Assembly: GCA_902799355.1 (NCBI GenBank)
Contig: CADCAG010000001.1
Span: 1-64,000 of the forward strand
Direction: 5' to 3'
Origin: an uncultured Bacteroidales bacterium
GTDB lineage: Bacteria > Bacteroidota > Bacteroidia > Bacteroidales > Bacteroidaceae
Length of the DNA stretch: 64,000 nucleotides
Made by a program: the position numbers and the translations under genes. The number at the start of each line of letters is the position of its first letter. Positions within the stretch are counted from its first letter, which is position 1. The notes under the pieces were generated by a model, which saw only the letters and a list, made by a program, of their open reading frames with translations, was not told the DNA's origin and searched no databases. Positions 50,149-60,223 of this stretch are shown here, piece by piece.

Positions 50149-51301
50149 AGGTAAAGAAGAGAGCCTTAGGAGATTCCACCCGTGGGTGTTCTCTGGTGCT
50201 ATCGCCAGTATTGAAGAGGGCATCGCTGAAGGTGATGTGGTTCGTGTGGTGACAAATACGGGCGATTTTATCGCTGTCGGTCACTATCAGGAAGGCTCTA
50301 TTGCTGTGCGTGTGCTGACGTTTTCTGATGTTCAGATTGACGATGAATTCTGGCATTCGCGCCTTTCGTCGGCCTTGAAAATGCGTCAGGCCATTGGCAT
50401 TGCTGATAATCCCAACAATAATACCTATCGCCTGGTACATGGCGAGGGTGATAATCTGCCAGGATTGATTATCGATGTTTATGACGAGACGGCTGTTATG
50501 CAAGCCCATTCCATCGGTATGCACCTGTGTCGCAAGGAGATAGCTCGTGCACTGAACGAGGTGATGGGTGGTCGCGTGAAGCACATCTATTATAAGAGTG
50601 AGACGACGCTGCCGTTTATGACGGCAGACGATATGAATTGCTTCTTGGTGGGCGGTTCTGACAATAACATCGCTACTGAGAACGGTCTGAAGTTCCGCGT
50701 AGACTGGTTGAAAGGCCAGAAGACGGGCTTTTTCGTTGACCAGCGTGAGAATCGCTCATTGCTGGAGAAGTTCTCGAAGGGCAAGCGTGTGCTCAATATG
50801 TTCTGCTATACGGGTGGTTTCTCGTTTTATGCCATGCGTGGAGGCGCTGAACTGGTACATAGCGTAGACTCATCGGCTAAAGCTATTGAGCTAACCAAGC
50901 AGAATGTGGAGCTGAACTTCCCTGGTGATGCTCGTCATGAAGCCTATTGTGAGGATGCCTTTAAGTATCTGGAGCGAGCAGGTTCTAACTATAACCTCAT
51001 TATCCTCGATCCCCCGGCTTTTGCCAAGCATCGTGGCGCCCTGCATAATGCGCTGAAGGGTTATACGCGACTCAATCAGAAGGCTTTCGAGAAAATCGAG
51101 CATGGCGGTATCCTCTTTACGTTTTCTTGTTCGCAGGTGGTTACGAAAGACCATTTCCGCAATGCGGTATTCACAGCAGCTGCTCTTGCTAAGCGTAAGG
51201 TGCGCATTCTGCACCAGCTGCATCAGCCTGCCGATCACCCCATCAATATCTATCATCCTGAAGGGGAATACCTGAAGGGCTTAGTACTCTATGTGGAGTA
51301 A
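50123..51301 (+). CDS. RlmI-type class I rRNA methyltransferase
   Basis: 392 aa from ATG at 50123 (Met at 50126 is equally possible). N-terminal PUA domain (RLRKGKEESLRRFHPWVFSGAIASIEEGIAEGDVVRV), then EGLI domain and Rossmann methyltransferase VLNMFCYTGGFSFYAMRGGAELVHSVDSS with LIILDPPAFAKHRG (motif IV) and TFSCSQVV (catalytic Cys). Resembles RlmI (m5C1962 of 23S rRNA). Overlaps the previous and next genes. Confidence 0.9.
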   Translation: MMKQVRLRKGKEESLRRFHPWVFSGAIASIEEGIAEGDVVRVVTNTGDFIAVGHYQEGSIAVRVLTFSDVQIDDEFWHSRLSSALKMRQAIGIADNPNNNTYRLVHGEGDNLPGLIIDVYDETAVMQAHSIGMHLCRKEIARALNEVMGGRVKHIYYKSETTLPFMTADDMNCFLVGGSDNNIATENGLKFRVDWLKGQKTGFFVDQRENRSLLEKFSKGKRVLNMFCYTGGFSFYAMRGGAELVHSVDSSAKAIELTKQNVELNFPGDARHEAYCEDAFKYLERAGSNYNLIILDPPAFAKHRGALHNALKGYTRLNQKAFEKIEHGGILFTFSCSQVVTKDHFRNAVFTAAALAKRKVRILHQLHQPADHPINIYHPEGEYLKGLVLYVE

Positions 51302-52586
51302 GGTAGAACGATATATCGCAAAATATAAGCTGCTTAATCCCAACGAATTATATATTATTGCTTTAAGCGGTGGTGCAGATAGTGTGGCGTTGCTTCTATT
51401 GCTAAAAGTACACGGTTTCAACGTGCATGCCGCACATTGCAATTTTCATCTTCGAGGCGATGAATCCGATAGGGACGAAGCGTTTTGTATTGAACTATGC
51501 CAGGGGCTTGGCGTAAAACTGCATCGTGCTCATTTCGATACGCGTGAATATGCTGAATTACACAAGGTGAGCATTGAGATGGCGGCCCGCGAACTGCGTT
51601 ATAAGTGGTTTGAACAGTTGCGTAAGGATATCGGCGCTGCGGGTATCTGCGTGGCTCACCATCGCGACGACTCTGTAGAAACGGTCATCCTGAATGTGGT
51701 TCGCGGTACGGGTGTACGTGGTTTGACAGGTATTCGCCCTCGCAATGGTCATATTTTGAGACCTCTTCTATGTGTTTCTCGTGCTGAAATTGAGGATTAT
51801 CTGGCGGAAAGAGGGCAGCAATACGTTACTGATAGCACCAATTTGGAGGACGAGGCTACGCGAAATAAGGTGCGCCACCATATTATTCCCGAATTGCGAC
51901 AGTTGAACGCTAAGGCTCTAGAGAATATTCAGCGTATGACGGAACGAATGGTGGACGTTGAAGAGCTGTTAGATGCCTATAAAACGCAGAATATTGTTGG
52001 AAAAGAGGGCGGGATTACTATTCAGAAGCAGAGAGTGCTCAACGAATATCTGCTTTGTGAACTGCTTGCCGACTATGGCTTTAATTCCTCGCAAGTGTCT
52101 CAAATTTATGAAGTTATGTTGTCGGGTAGGGTTGGCGGCATGTTTTCGTCGCAGGACTATGACCTGGCGGTAGATCGTGAAAGCTTGTTGATTGAGCCGC
52201 ATCTGGAACCGATGAAACCGATTAAAATTCCAGAAACAGGGACTTATGTCGTAGACGAGAGGCATAAAATCCGTGTCGAAAGTGGTGCTTTTGAACTCTC
52301 GAAGGACCCGTTTGTGGCCACGCTCGATGCTTCGAAGGTGCAGTTCCCGTTGACCGTTCGTAGGGTGGAAGAGGGTGATTGGATGGTGCCGTTTGGTATG
52401 AAGGGACGCAAATTGTTGAGTGACCTAATGACCGATTGTAAGCTATCAATCTTTGATAAAATGAAACAACTTGTAGTCACTGATAATCAAGGAGTTATTA
52501 TTTGGGCTATTGGTCTTAGGGTGTCTAGTTTTGTGGCTGTTTCGGTGACAACAAAAGAAGTGCTGAAATTTTCTGTTAATGATTGA
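51291..52586 (+). CDS. tilS: tRNA(Ile)-lysidine synthetase
   Basis: 431 aa. PP-loop SGGADS (26-31), HAAHCNFHLRGDESDRDEAF, VAHHRDDSVETVILNVVRGTGVRGL and the C-terminal TilS domain (VRRVEEGDWMVPFGMKGRKLLSDLMTDCKLS). It converts C34 of tRNA-Ile(CAU) to lysidine. The start overlaps the RlmI-like stop by 11 nt. Its reading supplies the isoleucine decoding used by ileS, the next gene. Confidence 0.96.
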   Translation: MWSKVERYIAKYKLLNPNELYIIALSGGADSVALLLLLKVHGFNVHAAHCNFHLRGDESDRDEAFCIELCQGLGVKLHRAHFDTREYAELHKVSIEMAARELRYKWFEQLRKDIGAAGICVAHHRDDSVETVILNVVRGTGVRGLTGIRPRNGHILRPLLCVSRAEIEDYLAERGQQYVTDSTNLEDEATRNKVRHHIIPELRQLNAKALENIQRMTERMVDVEELLDAYKTQNIVGKEGGITIQKQRVLNEYLLCELLADYGFNSSQVSQIYEVMLSGRVGGMFSSQDYDLAVDRESLLIEPHLEPMKPIKIPETGTYVVDERHKIRVESGAFELSKDPFVATLDASKVQFPLTVRRVEEGDWMVPFGMKGRKLLSDLMTDCKLSIFDKMKQLVVTDNQGVIIWAIGLRVSSFVAVSVTTKEVLKFSVND

Positions 52587-52609
52587 TTAACACTTTCCGT
52601 CAAATTATA

Positions 52610-52641
52610 TTTGGTGGTTTAGGAAAAAATGCTTACCTTTG
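52610..52641 (+). promoter_or_regulatory. Promoter of ileS
   Basis: TTTG (52610-52613), 20-nt spacer, TACCTTTG (52634-52641). Confidence 0.85.
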
Positions 52642-52679
52642 CACGTCAATAAGAAATTAGTAAGAATTATCGATAATTT

Positions 52680-55600
52680 ATGAGTAAGAGATTTGCCGAA
52701 CACAACGGCTTGAATTTGACGCAGACGAACAATGACGTGCTGCAGATGTGGAAGGAGAAAAACGTCTTCTGGCGCTCCGTGACGGAGCGGGAGGGTTGTC
52801 CGCAGTTTGTATTCTTTGAGGGTCCTCCCTCGGCCAACGGTCACCCTGGAATCCATCACGTGCTGGCGCGCAGCATCAAGGATACCTTCAATCGCTATAA
52901 GACCATGAAGGGCTTCCAGGTGAAGCGTAAGGCTGGTTGGGATACCCATGGACTGCCCGTAGAGTTGGGCGTCGAGAAAGAGTTGGGTATCACCAAGGCC
53001 GATATCGACAACAAGGAGAGCGACAAGTATATCTCTACAGAGGATTACAACAAGAAGTGTCGTCAGAATGTCATGATGTATACCCAGGAGTGGCGTGATC
53101 TGACAGAGAAGATGGGCTACTTCGTAGATCTTGACAATCCTTATATTACCTACGATAATAAGTATATTGAGACACTGTGGTGGCTGCTGAAGCAGTTCTA
53201 CAAGAAGGGACTGCTGTATAAAGGCTACACCATCCAGCCATATTCTCCTGCTGCAGGAACAGGTCTTTCCAGCCACGAGTTGAACCAGCCTGGTTGCTAT
53301 CGCGACGTGAAGGATACTACGTGTACCGCTCAGTTCAAGATGAAGAATCCGAAGCCTGAGATGGCAGAGTGGGGTACTCCATACTTCCTCGCTTGGACGA
53401 CAACACCTTGGACGCTGGCTGCAAACTCAGCACTTTGTGTTGGTCCGAAGATTGACTACGTGGCAGTGCAGACCTATAATCCATATACAGCCGAACCAAT
53501 CACGATTGTGATGGCCGAGGCCCGTCTGAATGCCTACTTGCCCGCTGAGGGCGCTATCACCGACGGTGGTGAACTGCCTGCATACGAGAAGGGTGCCAAG
53601 CTGATTCCTTATCGCATCGTGGCTCGCTACAAGGGTACTGACCTCGTAGGCATGGAATATGAGCAGCTGATGCCCGCCATCAAGCCTATGGGTGAGGCCT
53701 TCAAGGTGATTCCTGGTGACTACGTGACTACCGATGATGGTGCCGGTATCGTACATATTGCGCCAAACTTCGGTGCAGACGATGCTTTTGTAGCCAAGAA
53801 GGCTGGCATCTGTCCGATTGTACTGATTGATAAGAAGGGTCAGGAGCGTCCTGTCGTTGACCTGCAGGGTAAATACTTCGTCATTGAGGATCTCGACGAA
53901 GAATTCGTTGAGCACTATGTAAACAAAGACGAGTGGAACAAGTTTGCAGGCCGTTACGTGAAGAACGCCTACGACGATACACTGACTGACAAGGACGAGA
54001 CGCTGGATATCTCTATCTGCATGGATCTGAAGGCTCAGAACAAGGTGTTTAAGATTGAGAAGCACGTCCACAACTATCCTCACTGCTGGCGTACCGATAA
54101 GCCCGTGCTCTATTATCCGTTGGATTCGTGGTTTATCAAATCGTCAGCATGCAAGGAACGTATGAGTGAGCTCAACAAGACCATCAACTGGCAGCCTGAG
54201 TCAACAGGTACAGGTCGCTTCGGTAACTGGCTGGAGAACCTGAACGACTGGAACCTCTCTCGTTCACGCTTCTGGGGTACACCGCTGCCCATTTGGCGTT
54301 CAGAGGATGGCGAAGAAATCTGCATTGGCAGCGTAGAAGAGCTGTACAACGAGATGGAGAAGGCCGTCAAGGCTGGCTTCATGAAGAGCAATCTGCTGAA
54401 GGATCAGGGCTTTGTGCCTGGCGACATGTCAAAGGAAAACTACGATAAGATTGACCTGCACCGTCCTTATGTGGACTATATCGTGCTGGTCAGCGAGAGT
54501 GGCAAGCCCATGAAGCGTGAGACCGACCTGATTGACGTGTGGTTCGACTCTGGTTCGATGCCTTATGCGCAGGTACACTATCCGTTCGAAAATGCCGAAC
54601 TCATCGACAAGAACATCGCTTTCCCCTGCGACTTCATCAACGAGGGTGTTGACCAGACACGTGGATGGTTCTTTACCTTGCACGCTATCGCTACGATGAT
54701 TTTCGATAGCGTAGCCTTCAAGAACGTTATCTCTTCTGGTCTTGTGCTCGACGCCAAAGGCAACAAGATGTCAAAGCATGTGGGTAACGTGGTGAATCCG
54801 TTTGAGATGATTGACAAGTACGGTTCTGATGCCGTGCGCCTCTATATGATGACCAATAGCGAACCTTGGGACAACCTGAAGTTCGACCCAGAGGGCGTCG
54901 CTGAAATCAGCCGTAAGTTCTTTGGTACCTTATATAATACGTACTCGCTCTTTGCGATGTATGCCAACGTGGATGGCTTCGACCCGCAGATACCACAGAT
55001 TCCAGTCAGCGAGCGTCCTGAGTTCGACCGTTGGATTCTCTCTTGTCTGAACTCGCTGGTTCAGGGTGTTCAGCAGGAGATGGACGGCTATGACCCCACA
55101 CGTGCTGGCCGACTCATCGATGCATTCGTCGATGAAGATCTGTCTAACTGGTACGTTCGTCTGAACAAGAAACGCTTCTGGGGCAAGGAGATGGACAACG
55201 ACAAGTTGGCTGCCTATCAGACGCTGTACGAGTGTTTGATGACTGTTGCCAAACTGTTGGCACCGTTTGCTCCGTTCTTTGCTGACCAGCTGTATAAGGA
55301 CCTCGGTGGTGCTTTGGATAGTGTTCATCTGGACAAATTCCCTGAGTTCAACGCTGCTCTCGTTAATAAAAACCTTGAAGAGCGTATGGACATTGCCCAG
55401 CGCATTACCACCATCGTGCTGTCACTGCGTAAGAAGGAGGCTATTGCTGTGAAGCAGCCTCTGCAGACACTGATGATTCCTCCCGTTGACCAGGCTCAGC
55501 GTGAAGCTATTGACACGGTGAAGAATATCTTCCTGCAGGAGGTGAACGTGAAGGAGGTGAAGTTCGTTGAGGGTGCTGGCATTCTGGTAAAGAAGGTGAA

Positions 55601-56090
55601 GTGTAACTTCCGCACCATGGGTAAGAAGTTCGGCAAGGACATGAAGGCCGTAGCTGCTGCTGTTGCTGAGATGACGCAGGAGCAGATTGCTGAACTGGAG
55701 ACCAATGGCAAGTTGCAGTTGGGCAGCTATGAGATTCTGGCTGAGGACGTTGAAATCATCAGCGAGGACATCCCTGGATGGCTGGTAGGTAACGATGGCA
55801 ACTTGACAGTCGCCCTCGATATCACACTGACCGACGAGCTGCGTGCCGAGGGTATGGCCCGTACGCTGGTGAATCGTATCCAGAATATGCGTAAGAAGAG
55901 TGGACTGGAAATTACAGACCACATCCGTGTGAGCATCGAACCCAATGAGGCATCCACCAAGGCTGTCGAGGCCTTTGGCGACTATATTGCCCGTCAGGTG
56001 CTGGCCGACGACTTGAAGTTGGAGGCTAACGATGGTCAGACGGTAGAATTTGATGATTTTAATCTGAATATCAAAATAACAAAAATCTAA
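52680..56090 (+). CDS. ileS: Isoleucyl-tRNA synthetase
   Basis: 1136 aa, the long (eukaryote-like) IleRS form common in Bacteroidetes. HIGH variant GHPGIHH (54-60), AGWDTHGLPVE, the CP1 editing domain with TTPWTLAAN, and KMSKH near residue 695 with AKGNKMSKHVGN. Anticodon-binding and C-terminal parts follow. Charges tRNA-Ile and edits valine. The long form often has reduced mupirocin sensitivity. It heads a run with the DksA-like gene and lspA. Confidence 0.96.
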   Translation: MSKRFAEHNGLNLTQTNNDVLQMWKEKNVFWRSVTEREGCPQFVFFEGPPSANGHPGIHHVLARSIKDTFNRYKTMKGFQVKRKAGWDTHGLPVELGVEKELGITKADIDNKESDKYISTEDYNKKCRQNVMMYTQEWRDLTEKMGYFVDLDNPYITYDNKYIETLWWLLKQFYKKGLLYKGYTIQPYSPAAGTGLSSHELNQPGCYRDVKDTTCTAQFKMKNPKPEMAEWGTPYFLAWTTTPWTLAANSALCVGPKIDYVAVQTYNPYTAEPITIVMAEARLNAYLPAEGAITDGGELPAYEKGAKLIPYRIVARYKGTDLVGMEYEQLMPAIKPMGEAFKVIPGDYVTTDDGAGIVHIAPNFGADDAFVAKKAGICPIVLIDKKGQERPVVDLQGKYFVIEDLDEEFVEHYVNKDEWNKFAGRYVKNAYDDTLTDKDETLDISICMDLKAQNKVFKIEKHVHNYPHCWRTDKPVLYYPLDSWFIKSSACKERMSELNKTINWQPESTGTGRFGNWLENLNDWNLSRSRFWGTPLPIWRSEDGEEICIGSVEELYNEMEKAVKAGFMKSNLLKDQGFVPGDMSKENYDKIDLHRPYVDYIVLVSESGKPMKRETDLIDVWFDSGSMPYAQVHYPFENAELIDKNIAFPCDFINEGVDQTRGWFFTLHAIATMIFDSVAFKNVISSGLVLDAKGNKMSKHVGNVVNPFEMIDKYGSDAVRLYMMTNSEPWDNLKFDPEGVAEISRKFFGTLYNTYSLFAMYANVDGFDPQIPQIPVSERPEFDRWILSCLNSLVQGVQQEMDGYDPTRAGRLIDAFVDEDLSNWYVRLNKKRFWGKEMDNDKLAAYQTLYECLMTVAKLLAPFAPFFADQLYKDLGGALDSVHLDKFPEFNAALVNKNLEERMDIAQRITTIVLSLRKKEAIAVKQPLQTLMIPPVDQAQREAIDTVKNIFLQEVNVKEVKFVEGAGILVKKVKCNFRTMGKKFGKDMKAVAAAVAEMTQEQIAELETNGKLQLGSYEILAEDVEIISEDIPGWLVGNDGNLTVALDITLTDELRAEGMARTLVNRIQNMRKKSGLEITDHIRVSIEPNEASTKAVEAFGDYIARQVLADDLKLEANDGQTVEFDDFNLNIKITKI

Positions 56091-56095
56091 TAATT

Positions 56096-56476
56096 ATGGC
56101 AGACAAAACACGTTACTCGGATGAGGAGCTCGAGGAGTTCCGCGAGATTATTAATGAAAAGCTGACACTGGCTAAGCGTGACTATGATCAGATGATGCGC
56201 GTTCTGATGAATCAGGACTCGAACGATGTGGATGATACATCTCCTACGTATAAGGCGTTGGAAGAGGGTAGTGCTACACAGTCAAAGGAAGAACTGATTT
56301 CGTTGGCTGCCCGTCAGCAGAAGTTCATCCAGGGGCTGAAGGCCGCTCTGACCCGTATTGAGAACAAGACCTACGGTATTGACCGCATTACGGGTAAGCT
56401 CATTCCTAAGGAGCGCCTGCGTGCCGTTCCCCACGCTACACTCAGTGTGGAGTCAAAACTGGCTGGTAAGAAGTAG
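56096..56476 (+). CDS. TraR/DksA-family protein without zinc-finger cysteines
   Basis: 126 aa. Coiled coil residues 5-100 and the C-terminal NKTYGIDRITGKLIPKERLRAVPHATLSVESK match DksA/TraR proteins, but all four zinc cysteines are absent (family: YGICxxTGxLI). It probably still enters the polymerase secondary channel. It follows ileS by 5 nt and precedes lspA by 3 nt, an arrangement common in Bacteroidetes. Confidence 0.9.
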   Translation: MADKTRYSDEELEEFREIINEKLTLAKRDYDQMMRVLMNQDSNDVDDTSPTYKALEEGSATQSKEELISLAARQQKFIQGLKAALTRIENKTYGIDRITGKLIPKERLRAVPHATLSVESKLAGKK

Positions 56477-56479
56477 CCG

Positions 56480-57127
56480 ATGGACAGACAGCAGATAAGA
56501 AAGCGTAGCATGTTGGTCACCCTTATCGTGGTGGGTGTTCTTATGGTAGACCAGCTCATCAAGATATGGGTGAAGACCAACATGACACTTCATGAACAGA
56601 TTGAGATATTGTCGTGGTTCAAGATTGTATTTATCGAGAACAACGGCATGGCCTACGGTATGGAGATAGGCTCTAAGCTTGTGCTGAGCCTGTTCCGTGT
56701 GGTGGCTATCAGTCTGTTGGGCTATTATATGGTAGGTCTGGTGAAGCGTCAGGTGCGTTGGGGCTATCTGGTTTGTTTGTCGATGATCTTTGCGGGAGCC
56801 ATAGGCAATCTGCTGGACTCTATGTTCTACGGATTGATATTCAATGCTTCCTCTGAGTTCTATACTTCTTATTTTGTACCCTTCGGCAGCGGCTATGCAC
56901 CGTTCCTGATGGGTAAGGTGGTTGACATGTTCTATTTTCCGCTGATAGTGACAACATGGCCAGACTGGGTACCCATGGTGGGTGGTAATCCCTATGTGTT
57001 CTTCAGTCCCATCTTCAACTTTGCTGACGCTTCCATCTCGGTAGGTGTCGTCATCTTGTTGCTGTTCTATCGTAAGGAAATCAGTGAGTTATCACTTAAG
57101 AAAACTGTAAAGGCCGATGAGGCATAG
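56480..57127 (+). CDS. lspA: Lipoprotein signal peptidase (signal peptidase II)
   Basis: 215 aa, longer than the 160 aa of E. coli LspA because of an insert (about 120-165: FNASSEFYTSYFVPFGSGYAPFLMGKVVDMFYFP) usual in Bacteroidetes. Catalytic Asp in GAIGNLLD and FNFADASIS; four membrane helices; FIENNGMAYG motif. It removes signal peptides from prolipoproteins. The stop overlaps the DUF4296 lipoprotein gene. Confidence 0.95.
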   Translation: MDRQQIRKRSMLVTLIVVGVLMVDQLIKIWVKTNMTLHEQIEILSWFKIVFIENNGMAYGMEIGSKLVLSLFRVVAISLLGYYMVGLVKRQVRWGYLVCLSMIFAGAIGNLLDSMFYGLIFNASSEFYTSYFVPFGSGYAPFLMGKVVDMFYFPLIVTTWPDWVPMVGGNPYVFFSPIFNFADASISVGVVILLLFYRKEISELSLKKTVKADEA

Positions 57128-58088
57128 CGTCCCTTTGTTCCTATTGACAGTCATGATGATGGTTGTGGGTTGTAAACCTACGGTTCCATCAGAATATATC
57201 CAGCCAGATGATTTGGAGGATATCCTCTATGAGTATCATGTGGCTGAGGCAATGGCTCGCAATGGGAACAGCATGGATGCGGACTACAATCAGACGAAGT
57301 ATTTTCTGGCGGTTTTGGAGAAACACCATGTGACAGAGGCTGACTTCGATTCGTCGCTCGTCTATTACTACACGCATGCAGAACGACTAAAGGACATCTA
57401 TTCTCGTGTGCAGGAGCGCTTGGTCAATGATGCCAAGAGACTGGGTGCTTCGGTAGGCGATATCAACCGCTATTCACAGTATAATGAGACGGGAGATACT
57501 GCCAACATCTGGCGCAACGAGACGGCTATGCTGTTGATTCCTCGTCCCACGAAGAATCGTTTTGACTTTGTTGTGAAAGCGGACTCTACGTTTATGGTGG
57601 GCGACTCGTTTATGTTCCAGTTTGTCGCTGAACATATCTGGCAAAGCGGCTCAAAAGATGCTGTGGTATGCATCAAGACAACATACGAGAAGGACAGTGT
57701 CCTCCAGTCTGTTAACCACGTATCTGTTTCTGGAATCACGCAGTTGCGCGTTCCTTATAATAAGACTCACAAGATTAAAGAACTGCGCGGTTTCATCTAC
57801 CTGCCTCAGGGAGAGGAAGATGTGGAGACACGCCGTTTGATGTTTGTTAGTCAGATACAACTCATCAGATTCCATAATAAGGAAATTCAAGAACAATATG
57901 AAAACGATTCCATCGCGGTCGACAAGACGGATAGCCTGCCACGAGTTGATGTTACCAGAGGGCCAGTGCAAGACACTCTGCGTCATAACGTTGGAACAGG
58001 GTTACGTAGTAAGAGTGCACCCTTTAGACGGGGAGGAACCTCAAACGGAGTGGCTACAGGGAAAAATCGAATTAAAAAAGCAGAATGA
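57117..58088 (+). CDS. DUF4296-domain lipoprotein
   Basis: 323 aa with lipobox VVGC (Cys19). IQPDDLEDILYEYHVAEAMARNGN ... FDSSLVYYYTHAERLKDIYSRVQERL is the DUF4296 helical domain of Bacteroidetes. The second half is beta-rich and ends in a basic tail (RSKSAPFRRGG). Function unknown. Overlapping lspA by 11 nt suggests joint translation, fitting for a lipoprotein beside its peptidase. Confidence 0.85.
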   Translation: MRHSVPLFLLTVMMMVVGCKPTVPSEYIQPDDLEDILYEYHVAEAMARNGNSMDADYNQTKYFLAVLEKHHVTEADFDSSLVYYYTHAERLKDIYSRVQERLVNDAKRLGASVGDINRYSQYNETGDTANIWRNETAMLLIPRPTKNRFDFVVKADSTFMVGDSFMFQFVAEHIWQSGSKDAVVCIKTTYEKDSVLQSVNHVSVSGITQLRVPYNKTHKIKELRGFIYLPQGEEDVETRRLMFVSQIQLIRFHNKEIQEQYENDSIAVDKTDSLPRVDVTRGPVQDTLRHNVGTGLRSKSAPFRRGGTSNGVATGKNRIKKAE

Positions 58089-58140
58089 TGGCCTTCGGGC
58101 TTATTATAAAGGGAAACTACTAACTTAAATTAGAAAGACT

Positions 58141-59469
58141 ATGAATACGAAAGTACGTTTAGCAATCATGAACTTCTTGGAGTTCGCTGTGTGGGGTGCT
58201 TATCTCACCTGTATGGGAAACTATCTTGGTATTGCCGGATTAGGTGACAAGATTTCCTGGTTCTATGCTATTCAAGGTATTGTCAGCATCTTCATGCCTA
58301 CGTTGATGGGTATCGTTGCTGATAAGTACATACAGCCGCAACGTCTGTTGGGCTTGTGCCATTTAGTGGCTGGCGCCTTCATGATTGGTTGCTGGTGGAT
58401 GGGCGAACAGGTCGGATTCGGCAATGAACTGGCTGACAAGTCATTGTTCATTGCACTCTACACCTTGAGTGTCGCCTTCTATATGCCTACCATCGCACTG
58501 ACCAATACGGCTGCCTTTGCCATTCTGAAGAAGGATGGCTTGGATACCGTCAAGGATTTCCCACCCATCCGTGTGTTGGGAACTGTCGGTTTCATCGCTA
58601 CCATGTGGTTCGTCAACTGTGCCTTCATTGATGACAGCGGTTTCGGATTCACGCTGGCTGAGAACGCCCATAAGTTCCAGTATACCTATATGCAGTTCTT
58701 TGTATCTGGTGTGCTGAGTCTCGTACTCTTTGCGTACTGCTTCACACTTCCTGAGTGTAAGCTGGAAAAGAAGGAAGGTAAGGTATCGCTGGCAGAGAGC
58801 TTGGGGCTCAACGCTTTTAAGCTCTTCAAGCGCAAGCAGATGGCGCTGTTCTTTATCTTCTCAGCATTGCTGGGTATGTGCTTGCAGGTGACCAATGGTT
58901 TCGCTGGTCCTTTTCTGACCAGTTTCAAGGGAACACCTGAGTTTGCAGACTCTTTCGCTGCTAACAATGCAACCATGCTGACCTCTATCTCTCAGATTAG
59001 TGAGGCCTGCTGCATCCTGATGATTCCATTCTTCCTGAAGCGTTTCGGTATTAAGGTGGTGATGCTCATGTCACTGTTTGCATGGGTGTTCCGCTTTGGA
59101 TTCTTCGGTATTGGTGATCCTGCTATGCCTGGTGTCATCTTCTTCATCCTGTCGTGTGTCGTCTATGGTGTCGCCTTCGACTTCTTCAATGTCTCGGGTG
59201 GTATCTTCGTCGACCAGGAGTGTGATCCGAAAATCAAAGCCTCTGCGCAGGGACTGTTTATGATGATGACCAACGGACTGGGCGCTACCATCGGTACTTT
59301 GGCGGCTGGCGAGATTGTGAATAGCTTCTGCCATTGGGAAGGCGGCTATCTCGTTGGCGACTGGCAGACATGCTGGTTCACCTTTGCAGCCTTTGCATTG
59401 GTGGTTGGCATCGCTTTCGCCGTTGTCTTCAAGCCAGAGAAGAAACCCATCACTGAAATCAAGCATTAA
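58141..59469 (+). CDS. MFS nucleoside:H+ symporter (NupG/XapB-like)
   Basis: 442 aa with 12 predicted helices. RLAIMNFLEFAVWGAYLTCMGNYL and the long cytoplasmic/periplasmic loop pattern, IFVDQECDPKIKASAQGLFMMMTNGLGATIGTLAAG and the C-terminal FKPEKKPI match the NHS family. Imports nucleosides; it complements deoD in salvage, though not adjacent. The stop overlaps the rsmE start by 1 nt. Confidence 0.92.
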   Translation: MNTKVRLAIMNFLEFAVWGAYLTCMGNYLGIAGLGDKISWFYAIQGIVSIFMPTLMGIVADKYIQPQRLLGLCHLVAGAFMIGCWWMGEQVGFGNELADKSLFIALYTLSVAFYMPTIALTNTAAFAILKKDGLDTVKDFPPIRVLGTVGFIATMWFVNCAFIDDSGFGFTLAENAHKFQYTYMQFFVSGVLSLVLFAYCFTLPECKLEKKEGKVSLAESLGLNAFKLFKRKQMALFFIFSALLGMCLQVTNGFAGPFLTSFKGTPEFADSFAANNATMLTSISQISEACCILMIPFFLKRFGIKVVMLMSLFAWVFRFGFFGIGDPAMPGVIFFILSCVVYGVAFDFFNVSGGIFVDQECDPKIKASAQGLFMMMTNGLGATIGTLAAGEIVNSFCHWEGGYLVGDWQTCWFTFAAFALVVGIAFAVVFKPEKKPITEIKH

Positions 59470-60191
59470 TGAAAGAAGTCAGATTCTTCTACGTCCCCAA
59501 TGCAGCCACTCAGACAGAGCTGCCTGCTGATGAAGCCACGCACGCACTGCGTGTGCTTCGTCTGCATGAGGGTGACGAGATGATGCTGATGGATGGTGTC
59601 GGCAGCTACTATCGTGCTGAGGTGACACTGGCTCATGGCCACCACTGTCAATATGATATCAAGGAAACGCTTCCTCAAGAGCGTCAATGGCAGGGACATG
59701 TGCATCTAGCCATCGCTCCCACCAAGATGATGGATCGCATGGAGTGGATGTTGGAGAAGGCTGTAGAGGTGGGTGTCGACGAGATATCTTTCCTGGACTG
59801 TCAGTTCTCAGAGCGTACTGTCGTCAAGTTACCTCGTGCAGAGAAAATCGTCATTGCTGCCACCAAGCAGAGTCATAAAGCATGGCTTACGACGCTCAAC
59901 GAGATAACTGCGCTTGATGATTTCATCCGACAGCCACGAACAGGTCGCAAGTATATTGCCCACTGCTATGAGGATATCCCTCGCAGTTACCTGTTTGACG
60001 AACTCCGTCAGCAACTGGATGCAGAGGATGCTTTGGTGCTGGTTGGTCCTGAAGGAGACTTTTCTATCGATGAGGTGCGTAGAGCAGTAGCCAACGGCTA
60101 TCAGTCTGTCCATCTCGGAAAGAGTCGCCTGCGTACTGAGACGGCAGGGCTTGCCGCTGTGATGATGATGCAACTATCTAAAGAACAATAA
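59469..60191 (+). CDS. rsmE: 16S rRNA (uracil-1498-N3)-methyltransferase
   Basis: 240 aa. N-terminal PUA-like part (RFFYVPNAATQTELPADEATHALRVLRLHEGDEMMLMDG) and SPOUT knot VLVGPEGDFSIDEV, VHLGKSRLRTETAGLAAVMMM. It methylates U1498 of 16S rRNA. Confidence 0.95.
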   Translation: MKEVRFFYVPNAATQTELPADEATHALRVLRLHEGDEMMLMDGVGSYYRAEVTLAHGHHCQYDIKETLPQERQWQGHVHLAIAPTKMMDRMEWMLEKAVEVGVDEISFLDCQFSERTVVKLPRAEKIVIAATKQSHKAWLTTLNEITALDDFIRQPRTGRKYIAHCYEDIPRSYLFDELRQQLDAEDALVLVGPEGDFSIDEVRRAVANGYQSVHLGKSRLRTETAGLAAVMMMQLSKEQ

Positions 60192-60223
60192 TATATAGAA
60201 CCAATAAACAATAATAGTACTAT

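Noticed and set aside
57844..58128. 94-codon ORF overlapping the end of the DUF4296 gene
   Set aside because: It lies mostly in another frame of a convincing gene, with no recognised domain and no ribosome or promoter signal of its own.
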